64,000 nt of DNA. Origin: Adiantum capillus-veneris. Lineage: Eukaryota; Streptophyta; Polypodiopsida; Polypodiales; Pteridaceae. Made by a program: the position numbers and the translations under genes. The stretch spans positions 77,440,884 through 77,504,883 of the forward strand of contig CM043944.1 of NCBI GenBank assembly GCA_014529385.2. The letters are read 5' to 3'. A model generated the notes under the pieces. It saw only the letters and a list, made by a program, of their open reading frames with translations, was not told the DNA's origin and made no database searches. Positions 46,851-57,021 of the stretch are shown one piece after another (the stretch's first letter is position 1; every line of letters begins with the position of its first letter).

Positions 46851-47012
46851 TAAGTTTTAACTCAGATTATTTTTCCTCAGAGTCAATTGTGATTGATGAT
46901 TCTGACCTTAAATTGTGTGGGCTATAGTCTTGTGAGATGCTAATGGTTCCAATGCCAGGCAAACCTTCACCTTGTAGGTCATTAGAAGCTATATGCATTG
47001 CTTCTAGCATAT

Positions 47013-48194
47013 TTAAGGGTACGAGTGGTGGCATTTCATCCCTCTCAGGTTTACCCAGGTCGTCCCCCTGTTTCCCCAAGTGTCTATGGTTGCTGCTAAG
47101 TGGACCCAATCCACATTGTCCGACTCAATCATCCTAGGTAGTACATCCATATAAGGAGAATCTTCCCCAATATCAGTGTCCATTTTACATGTGTAACAAT
47201 ACTGTAATGGGGCCGACTGCACTGTGGTGTCAGATCTACAATCAATTATAAATCTGTTTCCTAGATGATGTGCTCGACCAATAGCAAGATCGACTCAAAT
47301 AACAAAGTCATGGAATTGCAAGTAGACATGGTTTTTAGACCAATCATGCACCATTTTTGCTTCCCACTTGAAAGGACGTCCTAAGCTCATCTCAGATGCC
47401 ATAGTGTGCTTGGAGAAATCCATAACAATGAAGGTATTTCTTATTTTATGTCCAAAGACCTTGATCTTGAGATCTTCTAGCATCCCAATAGGTTTAACAA
47501 TAGACCCATTGGCCATCTTTACTACTATGGTTGTTGTCCCAAGGTGAGGTCTTCCCATAGTTTTCCATCAATTTTTAGTCACAATGCTAACCCTAGTGCT
47601 ACCATCAAGGATTCCCTTCACAATTAATCCCTTGGTAGTGATTGGTACGGTTGCATTGGATTCATCGCCCTCAAAGTATTGTCCCAACTTGTTAACAGGT
47701 ATTTCTACAACAAGGTTCTCATCTAGGTTGGGTTGCCAGATCTAAGTGTTCCTCCTCTATTGGCATCTCCCTAGCTCCATCCATCTGTGCAAATTGTGGT
47801 ATCCCAACTTTTAGTTCTCCATTGAGGAAAGCTCAAAGAGCTAAGAATAGCTCAGGGTCTCCATATGGTTTGGACATGATGGTGGTTCTAACTTCTAAAG
47901 CCATGAAATTCATCAATTTGGCAATATTTAACGGCACCTTTTGGGATCAGTTCCTTGACGTGGGGAAAATGGGATATCCATAGGATCAAGTAGTCCCTCT
48001 GTAAACATTCTTTCCAACAAGAAGTGAGTACGCCCACTTTCCCATGACTTTAAGTCACTTTCTTCTTGGATGACACTAGGTATGGCTAGGGGTCTATGGA
48101 CTTTGTGAGGTTGTTGTTGAATAAGAAACAATGTGTCTGTAATCTGGATCTGCCTAGGTGTTGGTTCTAGATCCCTTTGGATATCTTCTACCAA
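47013..48194 (-). pseudogene. retropepsin-like region of the gag/protease element
   Basis: Minus-strand frame with MGRPHLGTTTIVVKMANGSI, VKPIGMLEDLKIKVFGHKIR, NTFIVMDFSKHTM, EMSLGRPFKWEAKMVHDWSK and NHVYLQFHDFVI. This is the C-terminal half of a plant retroelement protease, where NGS(x)xPxGxLxDLxIxxxG, TFxVxD and LGRPF are the family pattern. The N-terminal half with the active-site Asp is not readable because of stops upstream (around 47560-47900). The acidic tail (ESDNVDWVHLAATIDTWG) continues to 47013. Confidence 0.65.
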
Positions 48195-48316
48195 ACTCCT
48201 TAATTGCTTGACTCGCTCGATCTCCTCTGTAGGGTTTGGATAAGTTTCTATATTTTTCTTGGATCCCGGACATTGTGGCTCATGACGATCTTCCTTGTTG
48301 GTTTATTTCTTAGTGG

Positions 48317-49330
48317 TCATCTTGATCTCCATGGTTTCACCTGAATCAAATCCTCTTCAGCATCGTTCATATATACGGGGTCATCACTAGTCCCTATGTT
48401 GGTCTTTGAACTGGGGTCTGAATTTGTTGCTTTTTGCAATCTCTTCCTTCGTGTTTTTTTCTTCTTCTGAGATTGGGCAATTGATGAAGTGTCTCTTTCT
48501 TCAAGAATATAATTTTGCTTTTGGAGCACCGATCGTGTGAGTACGTTTACTAGTACCACAGGTGTACTTTGTGATGGCTCCTCGGTAGCCTCAATCAAGT
48601 TTAATGGCGTGATCTTCGGTGCATTTGGATTATTTGGACATTGGGCAATCAAATGATCTATGCCACATCGATTACACATGAGTATCGGCATTGTAGACAT
48701 GCTCGCTTGATTGGTTTGCATTAGTGTAGCATTCTTTTGTAGCCTAATAGGACACTCGGCTACACGATGTGGACCTCCACACTCATAGCATTGAAGAGGT
48801 GGTCTCTTGGCTGTGTAATTGATATTCTAGCCTCTTCCATCAAGAGCATCAACTTGATAGACAACCCAATAGTCCTCCATGTAGTATTGTGGACTTTCTT
48901 CAAGCGCATCAATCCCATAGGAAATATTAGAGTCTATATCTTCCTCACAACCTTCCAAACAAGCAATAGATGACTCACAACCCACTTGATTCACAGAAGT
49001 GATTCTCGGATGTGGTGGTTGCGGTCCTAGCACTGGAGGTGGTAAGGGTGTTGTTTGAACAACATTTTGGGCCCTAGGGACCATGTGTTGTGACATTTGT
49101 TCAAGAGGTGGGGCCGGCATCAATGTAGGCACTCGAGGTGTGTCTATCCATGCTAAGGTTGGTTTGTTGGCCATGGTGCGCCTAAATACTGTGCAATCCT
49201 TAGCTTGATGACCATACCTCCCATAGGCATTGCAATTCCCTTTGAATTTTACTCTAAAAGTAGGGCATTCACTGGTACTATGCGGACCATAGCATATTGA
49301 GCACCATTGTTGCTCCCTTCTTGGACACAT
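48317..49330 (-). pseudogene. Gag C-terminal part with four zinc knuckles
   Basis: One minus-strand frame, broken by a single TAG (48827-48829), carries four CCHC-type motifs: CSICYGPHSTSEC, CNAYGRYGHQAKDC (second Cys replaced by Tyr), CYECGGPHRVAEC and CNRCGIDHLIAQC. Three have the spacing C-x2-C-x3-H-x4-C, one residue shorter than the usual retroelement knuckle. A Pro-rich linker (PAPPLEQM, LPPPVLGPQPPHP) separates the pairs. After the last knuckle a basic segment (KKKKTRRKRLQKA) follows. In Gag proteins such knuckles bind the RNA genome. Confidence 0.75.
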
Positions 49331-49339
49331 ATGATTGTT

Positions 49340-50467
49340 TTACAGAGCACGATTTTCTCTAAGACTCTCTTGAATGGCCTTGGTGAGATCTGCTAAAGTT
49401 ATCTCAGATATCCTTGGCTCCTTAGTAATAGGCTTTAGGGTCATTGGCTGATGCCCTGATGCTTGCGAGCTAGTAGATTTAGGCTCAACAGAAACTCTTT
49501 CTCCCTGAATCATTAAATTATCCTCCAATTGGATCGCATTGGTGGTGATTTCTTCCCAAGTGGTGATACCTCTAATGACTAGGCCATTGTAGATATCCTC
49601 ATGTCATAATCTCCTAATGAATCTATCAAGAAATTGATTATTATTGAAGCGCTCATTTGGATTACAATGAGAATTCAAATGCTTTAAGCGACTAATAAAG
49701 TCTCTGATTGACTCTCCTTCCTCTCATCGGGCTTTCTGGAGCTGAGAGGCTACACCCCAAAGCACTCCCTCCCGTATGTATTTTTTCAAGAAAAGTCTCC
49801 TAAGAGTAGAGTAAATCATTTTTTTTCCACCCTTAGGGTTCTATACCAATCCCCAGTCTTCCCCAGTTATGCAGGTCATTGTGTTCTCCTAGAGAATCGC
49901 ATATTTGTTCAAACACTTCGATATGATTTCTCACATCCCCGTGTCCATTAAATTTTTGTGTGAGCTTTGCTATTTGTACTGCCTTATTTCTAGGCTCTCT
50001 ATCAGGCCTGTTACGCATATTCTCAGCAATAGATTGACCGATGGTTTGAGCAAATGCTGCCAAATCTCCTAAATAAGCAGGTATAGTGGCTGCAGGTGCA
50101 GGTGCTCCTGGAACTACATGTGGGATGGGAGTTGGTCCCATACCCCGTATGATGGTGTACCACGTGGTGGTCCAAAGTTCATAGGTGTAACCGTAGGCAT
50201 AGACGGTGCCGGATACGACATGTTATTGCTAAATGGTATGGCCCCACTTGAATAAGAGCTCGGATAATGCCCTTGTGAAGTGTGAGCCCTTGGCATAATT
50301 GGGGGTGTGGGAGCTAGGTGGGCATGAGGTGCAACATTTACAGAGGCTTGATGTACACCTGTAGGTATTCTTGGGGGCATTGTGCTACTAGGTAGCGGTG
50401 CAGTGCTAACAAATGAGGTCCGAGGTATACTTTTTGTACTCATCACCGGAGTAGGTATCGTAGCCGG
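49340..50467 (-). pseudogene. Gag core of the minus-strand gag/protease element
   Basis: Upstream part is Pro/Thr-rich (APAPAATIPAYLGDLAAF). The retrotransposon gag domain is readable across two frames: FNGHGDVRNHIEVFEQICDS, then LRRLFLKKYIREGVLWGVAS, GESIRDFISRLKHLNSHC, NERFNNNQFLDRFIRRL and EDIYNGLVIRGITTWEEITT. It continues to ENRAL and a TAA at 49340-49342 in the same frame as the zinc knuckles. At least two frameshifts are present. The Tat-type element at 50468 interrupts it; the N-terminal part resumes at 63294. Confidence 0.7.
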
Positions 50468-51610
50468 TGTCAGGAGTTTTTTGGAGCAAGGGATTGCGCA
50501 TATGTACATATACATGCATGGTGCATCAAATAAAGAATTGCCCATTTTTCAGAGCCAGGTGGTTATGTGGGGCCCACATGTGTACATGTAGGACAGGGTG
50601 TACATAGTGCATCGATTTTCACTATTACCAGTACCACTGTGTTTTTTCTACAATAAGGAGGAGTTGGTAGCAAGTAAAACTTCTCGAGGAAGCTATCCGC
50701 GGGCCGATGACATGAGGTAAGGAGGTGCCTCAGATGGCATTGAGTGGCGTCAGGAGGTTGAACGGGGTCAAGATTTGCACGTGGATAAGTACGGACACGA
50801 CGTGGATGTTTTCTTGTGATAATTATGCAGAGAGGTCATCATGAAGACCATATTTTGGGGCCACTTCACGTGGTGGCGGGATGCATTATTGAAAAAAGTT
50901 GAGTGCCAAGTGTGCGGATGATGCAAAAAGGTGACAACTATGCACTGCGAGGTCAGTTTTTGGCCTGTTCGGGGTCTGTTTGAGGTCATCTAAAAGGCCA
51001 AGGGTGCCCAAGTGATAAAGCTGAGTGTGGGAACTGAAAAAACAGAGAGAAGACCAGAAAAAACATGGAGAAGAGAGGAGGAACATCCGCAGGTGTGTTT
51101 TTGCTCATTTTGGAGCTTGTTTTGGCCGTAAACTGCTCATCCGAGGTCGGATTTGAGCACTTTGACATTGTAGACTGGGGTTTTGGGCCATTCCGGACAC
51201 GATGGCGCTGTACATTTTACCAAATTCCTCACTCTTTTCTTGCTGTTTTTCTGTGTAAGTTTCTCCTATGAGCGAAGCTTCTGCTCCAATTTGTGATTGT
51301 ATCTGGTATCTTTTACCCATATTGTGTGAGCTATTTGCCCCATTGGTGTTGTCCCAAGCTCTATTGTATCTAAACATCAGAAGTTCTCCTCTTTTGAGCT
51401 GAGTTTTTCTGGGTTTGTGTGTGTGTGTGTGTCTCTGTGTGGAGTGGGTAAATGGATAGTCTCTCTCCTCTCACTCCAGAGGTGTGTTCCCTGTCTCGGC
51501 CAAGTGTGTTGTCTAAGCTGAGTGGTGCCCCATAGTGTGTGCGTGTATCTTCCCAAGAGTGTGTGTCGGGTCGTTATAGAGGCGCTGTGTGTGTTTTCAT
51601 CCCGCTCACA
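50468..51610 (+). repeat. 5' LTR of the Tat-type element
   Basis: TGTCAGGAGTTTTTTGGAGC at the start, CATCCCGCTCACA at the end, 1143 bases, with a (TG)n stretch near 51418-51432. Confidence 0.95.
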
Positions 51611-51616
51611 TTCTTT

Positions 51617-51628
51617 TGGCGCCCCCAC
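51617..51628 (+). other. putative primer-binding site of the Tat-type element
   Basis: TGGCGCCCCCAC, six bases after the LTR. It starts like the TGGCGCC sites used by Tat/Athila elements, but the tRNA cannot be named from this alone. It differs from the initiator-Met sites elsewhere in the window. Confidence 0.5.
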
Positions 51629-52656
51629 GGAGGATCTTCTTCGAGTACCTTCTGCTTTGAGCTTCAAGCTTCGAGATTTGGGGCTACAGGTTACAGGTTA
51701 CAGGGAGAGGTATAGGTACAGGTGATTCACACAGGTACAAGTAGCTGGAGTACAGTGATATACTAGCAGTAATGTCACTTGTAGTTGTTGTGGGTATGCA
51801 TCACTTGGCGCCTATTTGAGCGCATTGTCTGCTGGATTGTACGTTACTTGTGGAAACTGCCATTGTACGCATTTGTGGAGCCATACTTGGTTGTATTTGG
51901 CAGTCCCAACCATTTCTGAGACTTGGTCTGGAAGATAGTCATTTCTGAGACTTGACTATACGCGATTTGCATTAGCCTTCGTGTGAGGGTCGATAGCGTG
52001 AGGTTTTTATTGAGCTAGGGGATTCTCAAATGTGGAGATCCTTTTGGTGATACAGGTAGCTGGAGCACCCTTTTCGTGACCTCGCCATAGGCTATGTACT
52101 AGTGATTCCTACTTGATGCTCGAGTTCTATTGTTGGCATTCTATGCTTACACATACAATCTATATTTTGGGTTCTTACTGCTCTACTTCTGGGGAAACTC
52201 TATCGAAATTTTCCCAAGTTATGATGGCTGGTTTTTTGGTCTTTTGAGCCATTTATGCTGTTATGCTGCTGAAATTTTGGCAAAATCAGAGGTTAAGTCA
52301 GGTGTGCCGTCTTGGGAGCTTCATGGTTGGCTTTAATGGATGATCAAAATGGCCCTCAATTCACTCCATTTCATTTAACTCAAAGAATCCAGATAAATGT
52401 TCATGTGTCCAGGAAGATTTTTTTCCAGCAGCGCATAGTCTTTATGTTCGGGCCAAGAAGATTACGAGAGATCTTGGAATGTCCTTTGCTTGTTGTAATT
52501 CCGATGATCAACTATGAAAACTCATTTGATGTGCATGTGTTTGTCCTTATCTAAAGTTGAGCTCCATTGAAGTTTCTAGGGATTGGGTAGTCAAAAGTTT
52601 TGGGTTCTTGCACGTGTGTTCAAAGGGGTTCTCAAAGCATTGAAACTTGGGTAGCC
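51629..52656 (+). other. untranslated leader of the Tat-type element
   Basis: No supported coding sequence between primer site and gag. It contains short tandem wording (GGTTACAGGTTACAGG near 51688). It is long for a leader, but Tat-type elements often have one. Confidence 0.5.
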
Positions 52657-54039
52657 ATGGCTTTCTCTTATCCGGAGTTTCATGGAAGAAGTGATGAAGA
52701 TGTGGAAGAATTTTTGGAAAAGATGGAGGTTGCCTGCATTAGCAACCAGATTCATGACCCTGCGTAGATGTTACGCCTTCTCCAAATTTGTTTGAAGAGT
52801 GATGCACGAGTTTGGTCTAAAGCATTTGAAGAGGAGTTGCGTGTGGCTGATCCACCTGTAAGGTTGAGTTGGGACAATGTACGACATGGGTTGGAAGTGG
52901 AGTTTGTGAAGATAGAAGATCCTGACAAAGTGTGGCAAGAAGTACAGGCTTTGGTGCAAAAGGAAGGTGAGCCAGTAGATGCGTACATACGTAAGTTTTC
53001 ATTGGCATGGGAGCGAATGTGCAAGGCCTTAGCACCACAGGTACCCCCGCCTGACATGATGAAGAAGGACAGGTTCTTGGCTGGTCTTTGGGAGAATATA
53101 CGTTGGAGAGTGGAGCTAAAGAAGCCTAGGACATATGAAGATGCACTAGAGGTAGCAAGGAACAAAGAGTGGAAGCTGAGAAAAATGAGCCAGTTAGGGG
53201 TGGAGTCTTTGCCCATGAGGTCCAAATTTCAGCCTATGGACTCTTTACAAAGTCGCATGCCAGCGGTTCATCATGAACCAGTGGTTCCTGTTACTACTCA
53301 GGTTATGCCAGCAGTGGTCACTACATCGGTGCAAGATGATGGGCTAAGGCAAGACATGAGGCAAGTGGTAGATTTGATGAAGAATCTTAGCCTAAACATG
53401 CTAGGTCAAGTGGGAAATAATCGAGGTCGAGGGAGGTTTGCAAATCAGCCAGGAGGTGAAGAAAGGCCTAGGAATGGTGTTGGACAAAGCAATGGTAGGT
53501 TTTGGAGGCAGACGCCCACATGTTATAATTGTGGAGAGTTGGGTCACATCAACCCGCAATGTGATAAGCCACCAAGGATGGGGGGAGACATGTATCCATT
53601 GCCAAGACAGGTGTTAACTAGGTCAAATGATTATGACATCGAAATTAAGGGAGATGAAGGAACCAGTGGATTAACCCAAGAGGAAAAGGGAAAGACAAAA
53701 GTGCTAAGTGTAGTCACCTTGGAGAAGGCATCAAAGCTAGAGGATACATTAGTGATGCCTATTGGGAAGATGACCACAGAGGATAAGGAAGGAAGAAGTG
53801 CCCCAGGTCCTAGTAAGAAGAAAAGAAAGAGCCATGAAGGCGAGGATGTCAAGGCCAAGAGGAAAAGGAGAGCTCGTCGAAAGTTTCATGTTTCAGATTT
53901 TCCACTAGGGGATGGGCAATTAAGCTATGACTTGAAGGAGGATCTGATGAGCAGGAAGGCAGATGTTACTTTTGGGCAGCTTATAGAGATGGTGCCTAAG
54001 CTAAAGCGACAGTGGAAGAGGATAGTTAACCCAATGGAG
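52657..54039 (+). pseudogene. Tat-type gag, interrupted by one stop and an insertion
   Basis: It starts at ATG 52657 (MAFSYPEFHGRSDEDVEEFL), with a single TAG at 52765-52767 followed by MLRLLQICLKSDARVWSKAF. The gag core continues (VDAYIRKFSLAWERMCKAL, DRFLAGLWENIRWRVELK), then a zinc knuckle CYNCGELGHINPQC (about 53522-53563) and a basic tail (KKKRKSHEGEDVKAKRKRRA). The frame is open from 52768 to the insertion. It then runs into the minus-strand LTR element after Pro-Met-Glu, and the same frame continues at 57022. Gag forms the particle and the knuckle binds RNA. Confidence 0.88.
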
Positions 54040-54230
54040 TGAAGGGGATCGGGGAGCACCACAGGCAGAGAGTGAGAGAGAGAAGGAGACACACGATGCA
54101 GAGATATGGGTGGGGAGACTCCAAAGAGTGAGCAGCCCCCTATACACTTATGCTATGTATAAGATATACAAGTCAGTGGGCGCCCAGACTCTGGGCGGCC
54201 GGGCAAGGCACAGACGCCTATACCCCAACA
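54040..54230 (-). repeat. 3' LTR of the small minus-strand element
   Basis: 191 bases; on the minus strand TGTTGGGGTATAGGCG to CGATCCCCTTCA. The outer half matches 56920-57016 with about one difference, the inner half matches 56587-56691. Confidence 0.92.
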
Positions 54231-54240
54231 ACCTCCCACT
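54231..54240 (-). other. polypurine tract of the small minus-strand element
   Basis: On the minus strand AGTGGGAGGT directly before the TG of the 3' LTR, nearly the same wording as in the Tork-like element. Confidence 0.8.
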
Positions 54241-54309
54241 TAAAGGCGACTGTGCCTTTAAGCAAGGGAACCTAGTCTAAAGACTACAAAAGGTGAGAGA
54301 AAACCGCTC

Positions 54310-55281
54310 TCAACCGATGCCCACTGGCTGGCTGTGATCGTGTGCATCCGGCTGTCCTGCTCCCGTGTAAGTCCATACACCACGAGACGTACCGCACACG
54401 TACTGCAAGTATGTACGCAATACCTGCATATCTCCCTCGTGCACTATGCCATCATCAGTCAACAAACGACTGACAACCCCAACTGCAAATGCTCCCACTG
54501 CAGCTGCGATATCCGGTCTCAAGATCAACATCTCATACATGAGACCACCGAATGCCGATGCAATGCTAGCGGGCCCTGCTAGCTCTACGGAGCATGCATC
54601 AACATATATGTCCCTGGCAATAGGCATCTCTGACTGACAAGGCGTGTTAGCCACATGCATCTCCTGACTGTCCGCAAAAGACGCATCAACCTGTCGTGCA
54701 ACCTCAGAGCAAACCAGCTGCTCTAGGTGTTTGCTGGAAGACATATCCTGCACAACTATATCCCCATGCTCATTGTCGAGCATAGAAAGGAATGACTGCA
54801 TAATCGCTGACATCTCAGCCTCCTCTGCAATCATCCACTGCAAACATGACCACTCAATCTGTTGTGACTCACTAGAGCTCTCATGCTCTAACTCCGTATG
54901 CATAGACTCTTGCACAACGCCCTCCTGTCGTGACTCACTAGAGCAAGACCGCTCTACCTGTCTATCCTGCATAGAAGTATCTCGCACAACTGACTCTCTG
55001 CTTTGCTCAGTCACTAGCAAAGCATGCATGTCTGACTCTGTCACCTCTCTGTGTGACTGCTCAAGTCGTGCCACAACTGTGTGCACAACGAGCTCACTAC
55101 TCTGCACTCCATGCAAAGCATCCTGCAACCCACAAGCAAAAAAGACTCGCCTGCTCTCTCGCTCTCTACCTGGCTGCATGATCACAGAGACAACACCGTC
55201 TCTCACGTGATCCACATGCAATGGGTAACCTGTACCACTCCTGGCACCTCTCGCAATCACTAGCGAACCCAAATGCATCAC
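54310..55281 (-). CDS. 323-residue protein of the small LTR element; C terminus copia-derived
   Basis: An uninterrupted minus-strand frame from ATG near 55281 to 54310. The middle is rich in Ser, Glu and Gln (ESRQEGVVQESMHTELEHES) and of unknown function. The C-terminal part, about residues 230-300, has FGGLMYEMLILRPDIAAAVG and GVVSRLL, then VLRTYLQYVCGTSRGVWTYTG. That follows the pattern of the copia segment between reverse transcriptase and RNase H (GSLMYA..RPDI..AVG..SRF, then ILRYLKGT), as at 37900-38030. No catalytic motif is included. It may be a decayed but still open coding remnant, or a protein the element kept. The N-terminal 100 residues are duplicated upstream (55278-55715). Confidence 0.5.
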   Translation of the reverse strand: MMHLGSLVIARGARSGTGYPLHVDHVRDGVVSVIMQPGRERESRRVFFACGLQDALHGVQSSELVVHTVVARLEQSHREVTESDMHALLVTEQSRESVVRDTSMQDRQVERSCSSESRQEGVVQESMHTELEHESSSESQQIEWSCLQWMIAEEAEMSAIMQSFLSMLDNEHGDIVVQDMSSSKHLEQLVCSEVARQVDASFADSQEMHVANTPCQSEMPIARDIYVDACSVELAGPASIASAFGGLMYEMLILRPDIAAAVGAFAVGVVSRLLTDDGIVHEGDMQVLRTYLQYVCGTSRGVWTYTGAGQPDAHDHSQPVGIG

Positions 55282-55623
55282 AAAATCTCGCTCTCGTAGC
55301 GAAATCTGACATCCACTTGCACAACTGACTCTCTGCTTTGCTCAGTCACTAGCAAAGCATGCATGTCTGACTCTGTCACCTCTCTGTGTGACTGCTCAAG
55401 TCGTGCCCCAACTGTGTGCACAACGAGCTCACTACTTTGCACTCCATGCAAAGCATCCTGCAACCCACAAGCAAAAAAGACTCGCCTGCTCTCTCGCTCT
55501 CTACCTGGCTGCATGATCACAGAGACAACACCGTCTCTCGCGTGATCCACATGCAATGGGTAACCTGTACCACTCCTGGCACCTCTCGCAATTACTAGCG
55601 AACCCAAATGCATCACAAAATCT
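54984..55623. repeat. tandem duplication, period 335
   Basis: 54984-55288 and 55319-55623 (305 bases each) differ at only a few positions. The upstream copy covers the start region of the 323-codon frame. Confidence 0.92.
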
Positions 55624-55715
55624 CCACACTTTGCATACATCATTGCAAACACCTGCAAATCTAGTACACAAATATCTGCTCTACCTGTGACTGCCAAAAA
55701 ACATGCTCGAGGCAT
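55278..55715 (-). pseudogene. duplicated N-terminal part of the 323-residue frame
   Basis: A 145-codon frame that begins MPRACFLAVTGRADICVLDL, enters the duplicated segment (VMHLGSLVIARGARSGTGYP) and ends at a TAG/TGA-type stop in the unique spacer (RFRYESEIL). The original protein probably started here or further upstream. The duplication separated this start from the rest of the frame, and the downstream copy reuses an internal Met. Confidence 0.5.
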
Positions 55716-56572
55716 ACATTGCCGAGCTCAAAATGCAATCACATTAGTCTCCCTGAGCATCAAACCACATAAGGCATACATCGTATCCTCCCACCTGTGA
55801 GGAAACTTGCAGCAAATATCACTCTCACATCTGAGAGCAAACCATGTGTGGAATCCTCGACACACAATAAACAACTACTGCTGCAGAAAATTCAGCGTTC
55901 AGAATTTTAAAATTCTGATATGACGAGCGCGTCCGGAGCGTGCCAAAACCCCAAGGTAGACTCCTGGATCATATGTATCCGAGTCCGGGTGTGAAAGCTA
56001 TGCCAAAAACAGTGTTTTTGGGATCCGAAAGTGCACAAATAAACTTGCTGCTATACCTGCTGTAATTCAAAGCATAATTTCAGCAAATAGACATCACCAT
56101 CGCGTCCGGAGCGTGCCAAAACCCTGACCTAGACTCCTGGATCATGTAGATCTGACTCTGTATGACGGAGCTACGCAAAAAACTGCGTTTTAGAGCCCGA
56201 AAATGGCAAAAACGAGCTGCACACAGTCTTGAACTTGCTCCTGCTCCACTCTGCGTGATGCAATGTCCTCTCAATGCAAGCTCCAACACAAGAGCTCTGC
56301 CACAACAGCATCCAAGCACTCGAATGTCAAGCTCTCCTCCGCCGAGCACTTCTCTAACGAGCTCCACTGAGCTCAAAAGCTCCTCTCACCAAGGAAGCCG
56401 CAACCGCCTCCTCGACCAAGCTTGACCACACCAAGCTCCTAAGCTCCAAAGACAATGCTCCTCAAGCTAAAATCGCTCTCCGTGAAACTCCGCGATCGAA
56501 CTCCACCGTCGAGAGCGAGCGAGCTATCGCCTCGAAGCTCTCAAAGCCGTCGTGCTCTCCGCGATCACCATA
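55716..56572 (-). other. leader region of the small LTR element
   Basis: No supported gene. It contains a second imperfect duplication: about 100 bases starting CGCGTCCGGAGCGTGCCAAA at 55928 recur at 56101 (period 173). Cys/Arg-rich frames here look like composition effects. Confidence 0.5.
55928..56203. repeat. imperfect tandem duplication, period 173
   Basis: The two copies, about 55928-56030 and 56101-56203, share CGCGTCCGGAGCGTGCCAAA, TAGACTCCTGGATCAT and a similar end (CCGAAA). Confidence 0.8.
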
Positions 56573-56844
56573 GCTCTGATACCAATTGAAGGGGATCGGG
56601 GAGCACCACATGCAGAGAGTGAGAGAGAGAAGGAGACACACGATGCAGAGATATGGGTGGGGAGACTCCAAAGAGTGAGCAGCCCCCTATACACTTATGC
56701 TATGTATAGGGGGCTGCTCACTCTTTGGAGTCTCCCCACCCATATCTCTGCATCGTGTGTCTCCTTCTCTCTCTCACTCTCTGCCTGTGGTGCTCCCCGA
56801 TCCCCTTCAATTGGTATCAGAGCTATGGTGACCGCGGGGAGCAC
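56552..56844. repeat. palindrome with 140-base arms at the LTR/primer-site junction
   Basis: 56552-56691 is the reverse complement of 56705-56844 with few mismatches; the loop is 13 bases. The left arm contains, in minus orientation, the primer site and the end of the 5' LTR; the right arm is an inverted copy of both. The LTR then begins again in the original orientation from about 56834 to 57016. Confidence 0.93.
56573..56584 (-). other. primer-binding site of the small LTR element
   Basis: TGGTATCAGAGC on the minus strand, two bases from the LTR end at 56587. An inverted copy of the site lies in the palindrome arm near 56812-56823. Confidence 0.85.
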
Positions 56845-57016
56845 CACAGACAGAGAGTGAGAGAGAGAGAGAGAGAAGGCGACACACACTATGTGGGTGG
56901 GGAGACTCCAAGAGTGAGCAGCCCCCTATACACTTATGCTATGTATAAGGTATACAAGTCAGTGGGCGCCCAGACTCTGGGCGGCCGGGCAAGGCACAGA
57001 CGCCTATACCCCAACA
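56834..57016 (-). repeat. outer part of the 5' LTR of the small element
   Basis: On the minus strand it starts TGTTGGGGTATAGG at 57016. Its first 97 bases match the 3' LTR almost exactly, while the part near the palindrome (56850-56910) has extra GA units and a small deletion. Confidence 0.88.
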
Positions 57017-57021
57017 TGGAG

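Larger units (their letters stand above)
54040..57016 (-). mobile_element. small minus-strand LTR element inserted in Tat gag-pol
   Basis: Flanked by the perfect duplication TGGAG (54035-54039 and 57017-57021). Read on the minus strand it has a 5' LTR (outer end 57016, rearranged into a palindrome), an initiator-Met primer site (56573-56584), an internal region with one open 323-codon frame, a polypurine tract (54231-54240) and a 3' LTR (54040-54230). No complete protease, integrase or polymerase is present, so it would depend on other elements. Removing it rejoins the Tat frame exactly. Confidence 0.9.

Noticed and set aside
45098-50467. Endogenous pararetrovirus (caulimovirus-like) interpretation
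   Set aside because: Zinc knuckles and a protease are present, but I found no movement protein and no caulimovirus-type polymerase with YIDD next to RNase H. The neighbouring polymerase is of another type.
54334-55210. Plus-strand Cys/Ser-rich frames opposite the 323-codon gene
   Set aside because: They mirror the minus-strand frame and its duplication. The minus strand has the copia-like end and agrees with primer site, polypurine tract and LTR orientation.
56162-56425. 87-codon plus-strand frame near the palindrome
   Set aside because: No domain, and it lies in the leader of the minus-strand element with a local duplication.
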